Below are positions 10,984 to 22,700 of a DNA stretch of 64,000 nucleotides, one piece after another. Position 1 is the stretch's first letter. Every line of letters starts with the position of its first letter. Made by a program: the position numbers and the translations under genes. The notes under the pieces are model-generated. The model was given only the letters and a program-made list of their open reading frames with translations. It made no database searches and was not told the origin of the DNA. Location of the stretch: NCBI GenBank assembly GCA_036768485.1, contig JAVLUZ010000512.1, positions 124,001 to 188,000 on the forward strand. Reading direction: 5' to 3'. The DNA is from Mermis nigrescens (taxonomy: Eukaryota > Nematoda > Enoplea > Mermithida > Mermithidae).

Positions 10984-11663
10984 GTGGGTATGTTTTACAA
11001 GGGCCTCAAGAAAAAAATTGAAAATTCTTGAAGCGCATTTGAAGTTTGCATTTTAGCATACTTCTGAGCTAATAATCCCAAAATTTATGAATTTATTTAT
11101 TTTCTTGCATAACTTTTGTCTTTTGTCTTCCAAACAGCCCAAGTTTGAGTAGAGGCGTGAATACATTAAGGCTTTAGCGTTTTGCGCAGAATTTCTTGTT
11201 TTCTGTATTGTCTTTCTTTGTAATTGCATCAAGAATGGAGTATGAAACGAGTTCGAAAATTTTTAAACGGGTCAAGCTAGAATGGAATGTGAAGAAATCA
11301 TTTTTACAGCTATTAGGCGACAGGTTTTTTGCATAGATAGAAACAGCGTGAAATTTTTTTGAAAATCTCCAGTATGTAGAGCTCGCCAAAAAACACTCAA
11401 AAACACTATTGCATTTGCCTACTTCAAAATTTTCGTTTCCCTAAATTTAGAACATCAGCTACAAATTTCTGATGTACTGACTCAACGACTGATGCACATA
11501 AACATCTTATTTTTTGCCATCTTTCGTTCGCTTTCACTAAAAATATGAAGCAGACTTTGTGCTCTAAATTCTAAGTATCAGTCATTATATAAGATCACTT
11601 AAATATAGTAGTCATGTTCAAATCTTCATTTCAGCGATAATAACAATTTATTACCATTTTCAG

Positions 11664-11900
11664 CCACGATCGCCAAAGATTGCAGAAACTGTCCTAGATT
11701 ACAAACGTAGACAATCAGAGAAGAAGGCGGCAATTATAGTGGTAATAGTTTCTTTGACAATATTACTTATAATACTACTGGGTATTATAGTAGCGTTTGC
11801 AACATCCTCTTCTCATGACCAAGATGGCGTTTCAGGACGACTGGCACAGAATAAGACTGATAATGTTTCTTCGACGTTGATTACTGAATCGACTTTATAA
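11664..11900 (+). CDS. Small membrane protein gene, exon 3 (transmembrane segment and stop)
   Basis: A strong acceptor (TTACCATTTTCAG) precedes 78 codons and a TAA stop, entered in phase 0 as exon 2 requires. The peptide has a basic stretch (YKRRQSEKK), then about 22 hydrophobic residues (AAIIVVIVSLTILLIILLGI and onward). It ends with a short polar tail holding two N-glycosylation sequons (NKT and NVS). By the positive-inside rule this predicts a type II protein, with its N-terminus in the cytoplasm and about 35 residues outside. The family is not recognised. An alternative isoform could splice out of this exon toward 12,687. Confidence 0.6.
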   Translation, partial: PRSPKIAETVLDYKRRQSEKKAAIIVVIVSLTILLIILLGIIVAFATSSSHDQDGVSGRLAQNKTDNVSSTLITESTL

Positions 11901-12156
11901 AATTCTCCAGCAAATAATCCAAGTACAAAATAGACAAAGTTAGTGTCGATGGTCAGGATTAGATTGAAAATGTCAATGAATATCGAACTCTTTTTTATAT
12001 CAATGATTTCTTCAAGAATATCGTTGGTACCGGTCAAACATTACCTGTTAGAATCATATTTATTTTACCGCATGACTAACTGTAGTAGCTATACGCATTT
12101 CCCGCTTTATTTTTGAAAGTAAAATGATAACTTTGTTAGTAGTAATCAGTGATCAA

Positions 12157-12393
12157 CATAAGTGGGCAGCACCTAAATTCTGGGGTGCAAGATTTTTCAA
12201 ATGTCAAAAAATGGTCTTAAAAATGGTGGTATGGCAAAAACCACCTTTTTTCAAAGTTTTTCATCGAGCACTATCCATTGGCATCGAAAAATTGCGAAAA
12301 AAGACAACAACAAAAATTGAATTCTGGGGGAATATTCGGCCTTCTGGGGGGTGCATACTTCCCAAACTTCCCCCTCCCCGACGCCCACGTTTG
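12157..12393 (-). mobile_element. hAT-like MITE, CAYACGTGGGC family, inverted copy
   Basis: Starts CATAAGTGGGCAGC and ends GACGCCCACGTTTG. It is flanked by a perfect 8-bp target duplication GTGATCAA (12149-12156 and 12394-12401). The interior is the family sequence read in reverse. Confidence 0.85.
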
Positions 12394-12429
12394 GTGATCA
12401 ATGCTAGCTTCGTCATTCGACTTTTATGT

Positions 12430-12625
12430 GCTGTGTAAATGCCGTTGGGGGTCAAATCTGAAAACGGGAAAGATGGGAGGATTCGGAAACGGAAATGGAA
12501 ACGGAAGGGGTTCTTCAAGTAAGCCATGTCAGAGTGAAAACCCTTTGACCCGATTCCGAAAAATTCCTCCCATTTAAGAGTGGTTTCAGGGCTCGGAAAC
12601 GGGGTATCCATACGTGGGCAGCAAG
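12430..12625 (-). repeat. GAAACGG repeat, single unit
   Basis: Contains GGAAACGGAAATGGAAACGG, AAGTAAGCCATGTCAGAGTG, ATTCCTCCCATTTAAGAG and GGGCTCGGAAACGGGGTA in the order seen in one half of the 0.96-1.9 kb array. Confidence 0.6.
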
Positions 12626-12686
12626 GAAATTCTGGGGGTCTGGTTGGTTGATATCGCCACATAATACAATTATTTATGATTCTCAG

Positions 12687-12778
12687 GTATTGTATATCGA
12701 TTACCAAAGTTAGCATTACTGATTTATGATGAAAGTGCTATAAAAGCAACTGTAGAAGCATTAAATGCTAAAACTGAG
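12687..12778 (+). CDS. Candidate orphan exon (92 bp)
   Basis: Bounded by an acceptor (TTATGATTCTCAG) and a donor (GAG then GTAAAA). Only one frame is open, and it must be entered after one codon base; it reads IVYRLPKLALLIYDESAIKA and onward, about 30 residues, leaving in phase 0. It could be an alternative 3' exon of the upstream membrane-protein gene, since a GT after the first base of a Gly codon in the transmembrane segment has the matching phase. It could also be an exon of an otherwise invisible gene, or chance. No following exon was found. Confidence 0.3.
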
Positions 12779-12989
12779 GTAAAATGTCTTTAGATTCCAC
12801 ATATTTAGGATTCTGTATTAATCTTTGCAAATTCTATGATCTAGTAAAAATATAATGCATGTATGACATGGATTCGTGTACAGATCATGAGTTGCACATG
12901 GTATATAAAATAGCTTAAACAATGCTAGAGGAATGCAGATTAAATACATATAAATTGTCACTTTGTAAAAAATCCAAACTTTGTAGGAA

Positions 12990-13390
12990 ATATTCAAGAA
13001 TTTGCAAGAAATTTTCGAAACTTTGCAGAAAAAATAGTCCAAACTTTACAAAAAATATTCTAAACTTCACAAAAAATATTCCAAACTTTACAAAACATAA
13101 TCCGAAGCTTACAAAAAATATTCCAATTTTTGCAGAAGTATTATGCTTAAGCATACAAAATTCATTCCAAAGTTTACAAAAATCTTCTAAATTTTGCAAA
13201 AAGTATTCCAAACAAAATATTCTAAACTTGCAAAAAATGTGCCAAACCTTACAAGAAATATTCTAAATTTTACAAAAAATATTCCTGCAAAATTACTATA
13301 CTTAAGCACTCAAAATTGATTTCAAAGTCTACAAAAAATTTCCAGGCTGTACAACAACTTTTCTAAACTTTGCAAAACTTTGTGGTTTTA
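12990..13390 (+). repeat. Degenerate 21-bp minisatellite (AAACTTTACAAAAAATATTCC)
   Basis: About 18 diverged units of the form CCAAACTTTACAAAAAATATT. The array is interrupted by TTATGCTTAAGCATACAAAA and by CTATACTTAAGCACTCAAAA. The interrupting word TATGCTTAAGCA also interrupts the minisatellite in the Polinton TIRs. Reading frames through it are repeat artefacts. Confidence 0.6.
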
Positions 13391-15056
13391 GATGAAATGG
13401 TTTACATGAAAGAGGAAACATCTCTTTCAAAGATTTTCACCAATCATGAATGATCAGACACTTTACCAAATTTTTATAAAAGAAATGGGTGTGTGCACAT
13501 CCATCAATGTCAAAGTTACCATAAATCAAAAATTGAAAAGGCTATAAAACCTCAGTGTTCTCAAAATTGTATGTAATTCATCAAACGACATGTCATTTTA
13601 AGTCTATTTGCCAGACAGGAATCATATTCTATCGAAACAGTCAAGGTGTTCAATTTTAAATATTTTAGTCATTATTTCTGCATAAACTTTCTTTTTTCTT
13701 CTCATATGTGTTTTAACCATAAAAAAACACCCCCATTTTTGGTATATATGCACCTGTCAGAAATTCTCAAAATTAGTCCATGTCCAACCATTCTTTCTTA
13801 GAATATACATGGCTCAACATTCATTAGCACAATCGTTTTAATCCTAATTAGTTTGCGTGCTTTAAATGCATGGTAAACATCCATCAGGGCTGAATGATAT
13901 CAATCAAATTTTGATTAATAGAATATAGCTTCACAAAGTGTTACACTGCTATCGATATCTGAGCTCAGTCTAGCTACAAGGGGGTTTACATGTACAATAA
14001 ACAAGTCTTGACATTACAGCATGCTTTAGCAAACCAAGTGCATGGTCATCCTCTGCACATTAAATTTGTACTTGGCATCACATTCAAAATTACCAGCTAT
14101 ACATTAGTTATATTGTGAAGAGTGTAAATATGGCTTTTTTTTGATTAAATATAGCTAAGATGGAAACTGGACAACAAATATATAATTTTGTTGTTAAGCA
14201 GCTATTTCTCACCAATAAGTTCATATCTGAGGTAGCCTTGACCCATTACTTTTGGCCTATGCTTAGACCCGATTTTATGGAAATGATGAATAATCTTTGT
14301 ATTGATTCATTTAAATATTTTGCAAGTCTTTTCTAGCATTGGATCAGTCATCAAAATTTTTATGCGCTGTTTACTTTGCGGCACTGCTTTAATGAGAAAA
14401 AAACTAAGACTTATTATAAAAATTCTCTTCAAACAGCTACTGTTGACTATATAGGTCATCATATGCTGACTTCAATTAATCCTTATTCTTAGCATGAAAA
14501 CTCAAAGTCACTGTTCTCTCAGGATTTTCAGTACATAATAAGAGAAAACTTAAATTTCAGTCTGATGAAATATGAATTTATGCAATTAAACATTATTACA
14601 AAAAGTTTGGTGCAATCTTATCCCATATTGCATGTTTGACATATATTCTCAACAAATTCAAGATCCGAGCTTGATCTAATCCTTGCTTCATGAGAGACAG
14701 AGTTTGCGTGATTTAAAATAGCGTTTTGACATGGCTGCAGCCATAGAATCACATCAAAGGTACAACAAGTTTGGCATATATAAATGATTTTACTAAAATA
14801 TCATCTCAATTGGAATATAGATTCTTGATATAAGTTCTGCTAGATCGTTTTTGGCAAAGTAGAAAACATCTATGTTTTTCTTTCACCACTTTTATTTATG
14901 AAAGCAATGTAAAATAAGCCTTGGTTAGCTAGAGTCAACTTTGGTTGCTAAAATGATCCCATATACAAGTACACGATTAAATGCAAAAATTAGTTATATT
15001 GAAGCCCAATCACCTATACATCTACTTGCTAAAATTAGTGAAATGGCTATAGTGAC
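13391..15056. other. No gene recognised
   Basis: AT-rich sequence. I see no exon pairs, domain-like frames or repeat ends here. Confidence 0.4.
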
Positions 15057-15313
15057 CACACGTGGGCGTGGGAGGGGTTTGGGGGAGGGGGTATGTACCC
15101 CCTGAAGGCCAAATACCCCTTCCCCCAGAAGCCAAAATATCACCCCAATATTCGATTTAAAAAAAATTGGTGTTTTTCGCAATTTTTATACCAATAGATG
15201 GTGCCCGATGAGAAACGTTGAAAAATGATATTTTTCAGCCATACCACTATTTTACAGACCATTTTTTGACCTTAATTTTGCAAACCACAGAATTTTGGTG
15301 CTGCTTACCTATG
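15057..15313 (+). mobile_element. hAT-like MITE, CAYACGTGGGC family
   Basis: Starts CACACGTGGGCGTGGG and ends CTGCTTACCTATG. The 8-bp flanks are ATAGTGAC (15049-15056) and ATAGTGGC (15314-15321), with one mismatch. It sits at the left edge of the GTAGTGA-rich tandem region. Confidence 0.8.
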
Positions 15314-17115
<1,802 letters not shown>

Positions 17116-17182
17116 CACTGCTTAGGCTTATGGGCAGGTCTGGACGTGTTCCCTATGCTATAATACTACCTATCCTTCATCA

Positions 17183-17300
17183 TTGCGCCCTGAGAAAGGA
17201 CAGGGCGCAATACTCCGCATCATCCGCTCATGCTATAAGATAGGCTATGTTATAACGTTGTATTGTAACCTAGGGACGCATGGTATATTATTAATCATAG
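17183..17300. repeat. Probable relic of a related Polinton TIR end
   Basis: TTGCGCCCT-(10 nt)-AGGGCGCAA (17183-17210) is a 9-bp-stem hairpin. It is followed by GATAGGCTATGTTATAAC. The neighbouring element's TIR has a similar hairpin (TGCACCCT...AGGGTGCA) next to GCCTATGTTATAACATAGGC. The order here is that of a right-hand end. This is inference from shared architecture; sequence identity outside these words is low. Confidence 0.35.
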
Positions 17301-17506
17301 GTAGCGCGTTAGCGCGTACCTATAATTTACTTGGGTACCCCTAAGACCTGTGCACCCCCTACAGCTATAACGGGACACTTCTGGAAGGTGCGGTTTTTTT
17401 AAAAGAATGATAATAAAAAAATTCGCTGCCCGTGTTTTTTGTTTTTCTTGAAACTCAAAACTGACTGTGTAAGGAAGGTGTAAATTTTTTGTGTAACGTT
17501 ATAACA

Positions 17507-17512
17507 TAGGAC
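17507..17512. repeat. Target site duplication of the Polinton, left
   Basis: TAGGAC immediately before the element's AGTAGTAATGG end. It is repeated exactly at 26284-26289. Six bases is the duplication length established for Polinton/Maverick insertions. Confidence 0.85.
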
Positions 17513-17554
17513 AGTAGTAATGGCCGTCAGTCTGGACCGCAACGCTGTAGGATA

Positions 17555-17574
17555 GCCTATGTTATAACATAGGC
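17555..17574. promoter_or_regulatory. Perfect 20-bp palindrome near the TIR end
   Basis: GCCTATGTTATAACATAGGC equals its own reverse complement. It recurs at 26,222-26,241 in the other arm. A half copy (GTTATAACATAGG) lies just outside the element at 17,498-17,510. It could be a dimeric protein binding site or part of an origin; the function is unknown. Confidence 0.5.
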
Positions 17575-17589
17575 GATGACGTAAAAATC

Positions 17590-17616
17590 TGCACCCTGAG
17601 GTAAGTTGAGGGTGCA
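17590..17616 (+). promoter_or_regulatory. Hairpin and inward TATA-like box in the TIR
   Basis: TGCACCCT and AGGGTGCA form an 8-bp stem with an 11-nt loop. TATATAAA follows at 17,626-17,633, reading inward. The mirrored pair is at about 26,163-26,206 in the right arm. The position close to the terminus would suit a promoter or a replication signal used from both ends. This is inference from sequence only. Confidence 0.4.
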
Positions 17617-18489
17617 ACGTTAAAGTATATAAAGGACGGGAAAGGAGGGGTGTGTAAGGGGAGGGGCTCCCACCGCGCCGCCTGTTATAGCATGGTCTAT
17701 CTTGCAGTGTTGTTCCTCAGGTTGCATGGTCGATCTGGGGGTATCAGCTGGTGTGCCAAAAATGCTAAAATGGCATAAAACAGGCACGTGGCTGGCCGTC
17801 CTCCATACCCAAAAAGACCAAAAATAGCTCAATATAACGTTTAAAAAGTAAGATTTTTCCGAATTTTGGGGGATCAGGACCCACCATTCCCCCAGATCGA
17901 CGTGTCTGCATAAAAACTATGTTTCTGGTCAAGCATTTTTCCGATTTTCGCCCTATTTTATCCAGAAATTTTCCTTGCTGAGATGCCCCCTCGTGCATGT
18001 CTTGTATGTATTATTTACTGTTCGAAGAAAGCACGTACACAACAAGTCACGAATAAATAAATGATGTACAACTAATTTGGCTTCAGCTGTCGGTAATTCA
18101 GTAGAACATTAATCGCGGAAAATTGCTAAAATTACAGCAAAAAACTAAAGAGGCAGCCATATAGATCAGCGAATACATCGGATATATGCTGCAAATGTGA
18201 TGTGTTTCGCATAAGAGAAATACGATATAACAATATGTCGCGAAAATAACAAAAAAATTCACAGCTATTTCAAGTGTTTTTGAGGATTTTTGAGCATAAA
18301 ATCCGTAGTTGCATAGCAGGGCGGTTCTGGGGGGCAGCCTCAAAAATAGGCATAAATTTACAGTCACTGCAGCGAAAATATAATTTTCATCAATTCCCAG
18401 TAACTTTTCCATTTAGGCCCCCTCCCACAGGTGTTCGTCTCGTCTCCTCTCATTTGCATGGGTCTGCATACTACAGAGAACTTTGCCGT

Positions 18490-19085
18490 TTAAAAAACAA
18501 TTATTGATATTTTTGTCACGTTGCGAAATATTTTTGTCACGTTGTAGAATTTTTTGTCAAGTTGTGAAATTTTTTTGTCAAGTTCTGAAAATTTTTTGTC
18601 AAGTTGTGAAAATTTTTTGTCAAGTTGTGAAATATTTTTGTCACGTCGTGAAAATTTTTTGTCAAGTTGTGAAAATTTTTTGTCAAGTTGTGAAAATTTT
18701 TTGTCAAGTTGTGAAATATTTTTGTCACGTCGTGAAAATTTTTTGTCAAGTTGTGAAAATTTTTTGTCAAGTTGTGAAAATTTTTTGTCAAGTTGTGAAA
18801 TATTTTTACTTGCTTAAGCATAGTACTTTTGTCAAGTTGTGAAAATTTTTTGTCAAGTTGTGAAATTTTTTTGTCAAGTTGTGGAAATTTTTTGTCAAGT
18901 TGTGAAAATTTTTTGTCAAGTTGTGGAAATTTTTTGTCAAGTTGTGAAATATTTTTGTCACGTTGTGGAAATTTTTTGTCAAGTTGTGAAAATTTTTTGT
19001 CAAGTTGTGAAAATTTTTTGTCAAGTTGTGAAAATTTTTGTCAAGTTGTGAAATATTTTTGTCAAGTTGCGAAATACTTTTGTAA
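18490..19085 (+). repeat. Minisatellite of the left TIR (TTTTGTCAAGTTGTGAAAATT)
   Basis: About 28 units of 20-21 bp, highly homogeneous, with variants TCACGTCGTG and TCACGTTGTG at regular intervals. One interruption, ACTTGCTTAAGCATAGTAC, lies near 18,808-18,830. Open frames on both strands, such as a repeated FCQVVKI, arise from the 21-bp period and are not genes. Confidence 0.95.
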
Positions 19086-19331
19086 AATTTTTATATTTTG
19101 CTGAAAGTATGCAGTTTCACGAGTTTTTTGCTAAAATAATAAGAAATCCATCAATAAGACAAAAAAAAAGAAAAAAATGAAGAAAATATGAGTTTTAAGC
19201 ACTCAATTCTGGTGTCTCAGCTTGATCAAAAGCTGTTTACACCATAAAAAATTAAAATTGCTTCAATTCTGCATCATGAATGCAGGTTTACTGCATCCAT
19301 GACCCCAGCTGGCACGACGTGGACGTATGAA

Positions 19332-19741
19332 GCTCGCCAGCCACGAGATAATATAAAAAACATTCTTAGCACAATGTACAAAAAAGGAAATAGGACAGTG
19401 TATGATCACAGGGTATAAATAACGTGTGTATTTACCGCTCGGCCAGTCAAACAAGTATACGTGCGCCCACGAACTCTTTTCAAGGAGGTAGCGCACGCAC
19501 CTTTTCACTTCACCAGGCACACTGTACACCCCAACCGCCACTAACCCGGATCGTGGGGTACGGCTGAGAATGTACAACAAAACAAAATCGAAAACGAACA
19601 GAGGCCGCTACACATCGCCGGCACTTGCTCCTCACAAGGCACGACATGTAAACGGGAAACAAAACAAAATTCAGAAAAAATAATAAAGGTATACACGTGT
19701 CCACGAACCTGTTTCACCAGGGTAACACGTGCACCCTACAA
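19332..19741. other. Unique core between the left TIR and the polymerase C-terminus
   Basis: About 410 bp without a recognisable gene or repeat. Short frames exist, but none resembles a Polinton protein. Confidence 0.4.
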
Positions 19742-22700
19742 TCAAAAGCCGAACGGTAAAGTACAATAATCGGGGACCAAAGAACGTTTATCATACACAA
19801 CCCTATAATCCTTTTTGTACACCGCGGTAAAAACGTTTCTCATATTATCCCTGAGAATTTTCTTTTCCAAAACGGTTTTTATGATCTCGTTTCCTGAACA
19901 GAAACCGATGACCATTTGTTTCATTATATCGAAATCGATTTCTTTTCTAGTGTTGAACGTTAAACGGAACCCCCGAATTTTATGAGTCTGATTTACAATA
20001 TTTTTCCCGTCAGTAGTAACCCTGTACGCGTAATTTTTTGGCCCTCCCGCTACGAATTCACAAATGTAAGCCCCATCCCCATAACCGTTAAGCTCGTCGG
20101 TCATATCGCCCAAGTAAAGGCCTATCGGAACCGTATAATTATCATTTTTTCGAGTTAAATAAATAATTGAATCAGTGTCGAAATAAATAACGCGCGTGTC
20201 TAATTTTTCTAAATATGAATACAATTTAAGTCTAGCTTGAGCCGTTACATAAGAAGCTATTACCGGGTTTGTGTTATTTAATGCTTCTAGAAATTCGTCT
20301 TCTACGACATACGTTGTACATGCCATGCGCTCGCCTAAAAACTGAACAGTGCTAACTTTTTTCGTAGGATCGAACATTAACTTTACAAATTTTTCCGGTT
20401 CGGTGAAATATTCGACCTGAGATAAATTGTTGCGCTGTCCGAATTTTCCCCAAAAAGAATTTAACATGAGTTTAGCTAACGCGCGCATACCTGAGTTTTT
20501 CTCAATTTTTTGCCTGTCTAACCTTATACCCTCGACTTCTTCGTATCGTCTAATATATTCTTCTTTTTCTGCTTCCGTTGTACATCCTTTTGGCCATCCG
20601 TCCGCCTGCTGCTTTAATCGTAAGAACGTGTTGATATATTCTGTGAAAAGTCCGCCCTCTTTGGTCGCTGGGTCGTATTTTTCGATTTCTGTATAGTGCC
20701 AAACTTCGTGGATTTTTGATACAGTGTAGCCTTTATCGATCGCTTTGTACAGTTCTAATGATACCCAGGCGCCCGTGATTGACCTCTTTCGTCTGAATGC
20801 TCACAGACGTCCTGCTTTTCGAAAACACAGGTCCGGCAGAGGGGGAATAATAATTTGCCGTCGTGTCGAAATGGTAGGACTGGGTGGTACAACCCCCGAG
20901 GGGGACGACTGTACATTTAATAATACCATTATACGGTTTATCATACAACGAAACAAAATTTTCAGTGATAATTACAGGGTGTTTTAATGGAAATTCGCCC
21001 GTTTTACATACCCAAGGATACAAACTACATACATCTGTATAGGAAATTTTTTCGCCTTCTTTACATTCGTGATACAGCTTTACAGCGTTTGTACGACCGC
21101 CGTAAAATGCTTCTCTCGGCGATAACGGAGTTACAAAATTTTCAGAATCGAAAAAACGTTTCATATTTACATTTTGTTCAAGCTCTCGCTTCAATTCACA
21201 TTCCCATTTTTCTACAACTGTATAACCCGAATTTTCTAATGCTTTACGTCTATCTACAGTAGACTGATAGGCTTCCTCGAACGTTCGATTGTCTAGAGTT
21301 CGCTGCTTTCTATTTACAATATTACATTTTGTACACCCGTGATAGTAACAGCCGTTGAATTCATAGATTGTGTTCCCCGAGATCCCGTCGACTTTAAACC
21401 GCCCAATTTTTACCTCGCCCCCGTTTAATTTATGTCTAATGCGAATGTTTTGAGTTTCCGAAAGCCATTTTAACCATTTTAATGCTATTATTGATTGATT
21501 TTCTTGAGACCGGTACCCGTGAGCTGGAACAATGCCAATACGTTCTGGTTTGAGGAAATTTTTGCGGAATACGTGATTACAGGCCGAAGCTATTGTTAAA
21601 CTGACTAGAAAAGGATCGACGCCCGTTTCGTCAATGAAAATTTGACGAAACTTTAAACAACAACGCCTTAAAATATCTACATCGGAATTACAATATTCTA
21701 CAAGCTCTTTTTGTAAATCGAAGGGTTCGTTTTTCGCTTTTTCAGTTTCGTACCATTTGAAAAATTCCTCGCGCGCCTCGTCTTTCATAGTGTTGGGTGA
21801 GTAGTGCTCGGAATCGGGTAGGGGGCCGATATAATTTTGGTTGTTTTTTGTGTTGAAAAGGTGTGGGAAGTACCCCTTCTTCAGTTCTGGAATCCCGAAA
21901 GTTTTTGGAAGAGAAGAAAGGGGCATGGGTAGGAAATTTAACGAATCGATAACCCGAACACCCCCCACTTCCAACATTATGACTTCAAGGCCGCGCGTTA
22001 CGATTTTGGGTAAAACTGTACAATTTTCGTGTAAATATTCAAGTAAAAATTGTGAATCGAAACCGCGAGCATTATGGGCTAAAACGGTGGCGCCCCGATG
22101 CTGCTCGCTAAATAACCATTTACAAAAATTCTCTAGACATTTATCGCCCAAAAACGTATACTTGCCACAGTTCTGACAAAAATCTGTATCTATACATTTT
22201 TCACAAACGCGATGGGCTATACAACAATTTGGCTCGTGCTTGAAAATTTTTCCGTACTTGTTTTCCCCAATTTCTACATCCTGACGAGTTTCGAAATCAA
22301 AAAATATAAAGAAGGGTTTGCGTTTTGGTTCGGAATTCTTGTCTATAGGTTTCATAAAACATTGATGATTGTCTCGATCGACATTACAATTACAAGTTTT
22401 ACAGAAAAACTGATTACATTTATGATTTTTACCGTATTTGCTGCTTATTAATTGATTACAAGTTTTACAACGTTTTAGAGTCTGACAGACTGAAAGACGA
22501 GCTTGATCGTTAGTTTTTGACGGTTTTCCTATTTTATGCTTATCAAAACATGATTCGCTCACGAACCATCGATTACATTCTTTACATAACTGCCAATTTA
22601 CAAATGTACATTCAGGAGACGAGTCACAACATCTACATTCGCCCTTATTACATTCATGTCGCTCAGAATGATCATACGGTTTATCACAGGTTTCACAATA

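Larger units (their letters stand above)
17513..19331 (+). repeat. Polinton left terminal inverted repeat
   Basis: Pairs with 24,444-26,283 down to GGCACGACGTGGACG(T/C)ATGAA at the inner boundary. From the outside in it holds a 20-bp palindrome, a hairpin, a TATA-like box, a GC-rich segment, an AT-rich segment and about 590 bp of minisatellite. The two arms differ by small indels, for example six versus five G/C residues in the CCCCC run near 18,335 and 25,465. A 104-codon frame open in this arm is broken in the other, so it is not treated as a gene. Confidence 0.88.

Noticed and set aside
18098..18412. 104-codon frame with hydrophobic segments in the Polinton TIR
   Set aside because: The same frame is broken by a one-base difference in the other TIR (near 25,465), so coding constraint is not supported.
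18490..19085. CRISPR-like regularly spaced direct repeats
   Set aside because: Units are contiguous with no unique spacers, and the sequence is eukaryotic. It is a minisatellite.
18483..19104. Overlapping frames with repeated FCQVVKI, HNLTKNF or FLSSCEN (also at 24,670-25,314)
   Set aside because: A 21-bp period keeps several frames open at once. The sequence is the minisatellite of the Polinton TIRs.
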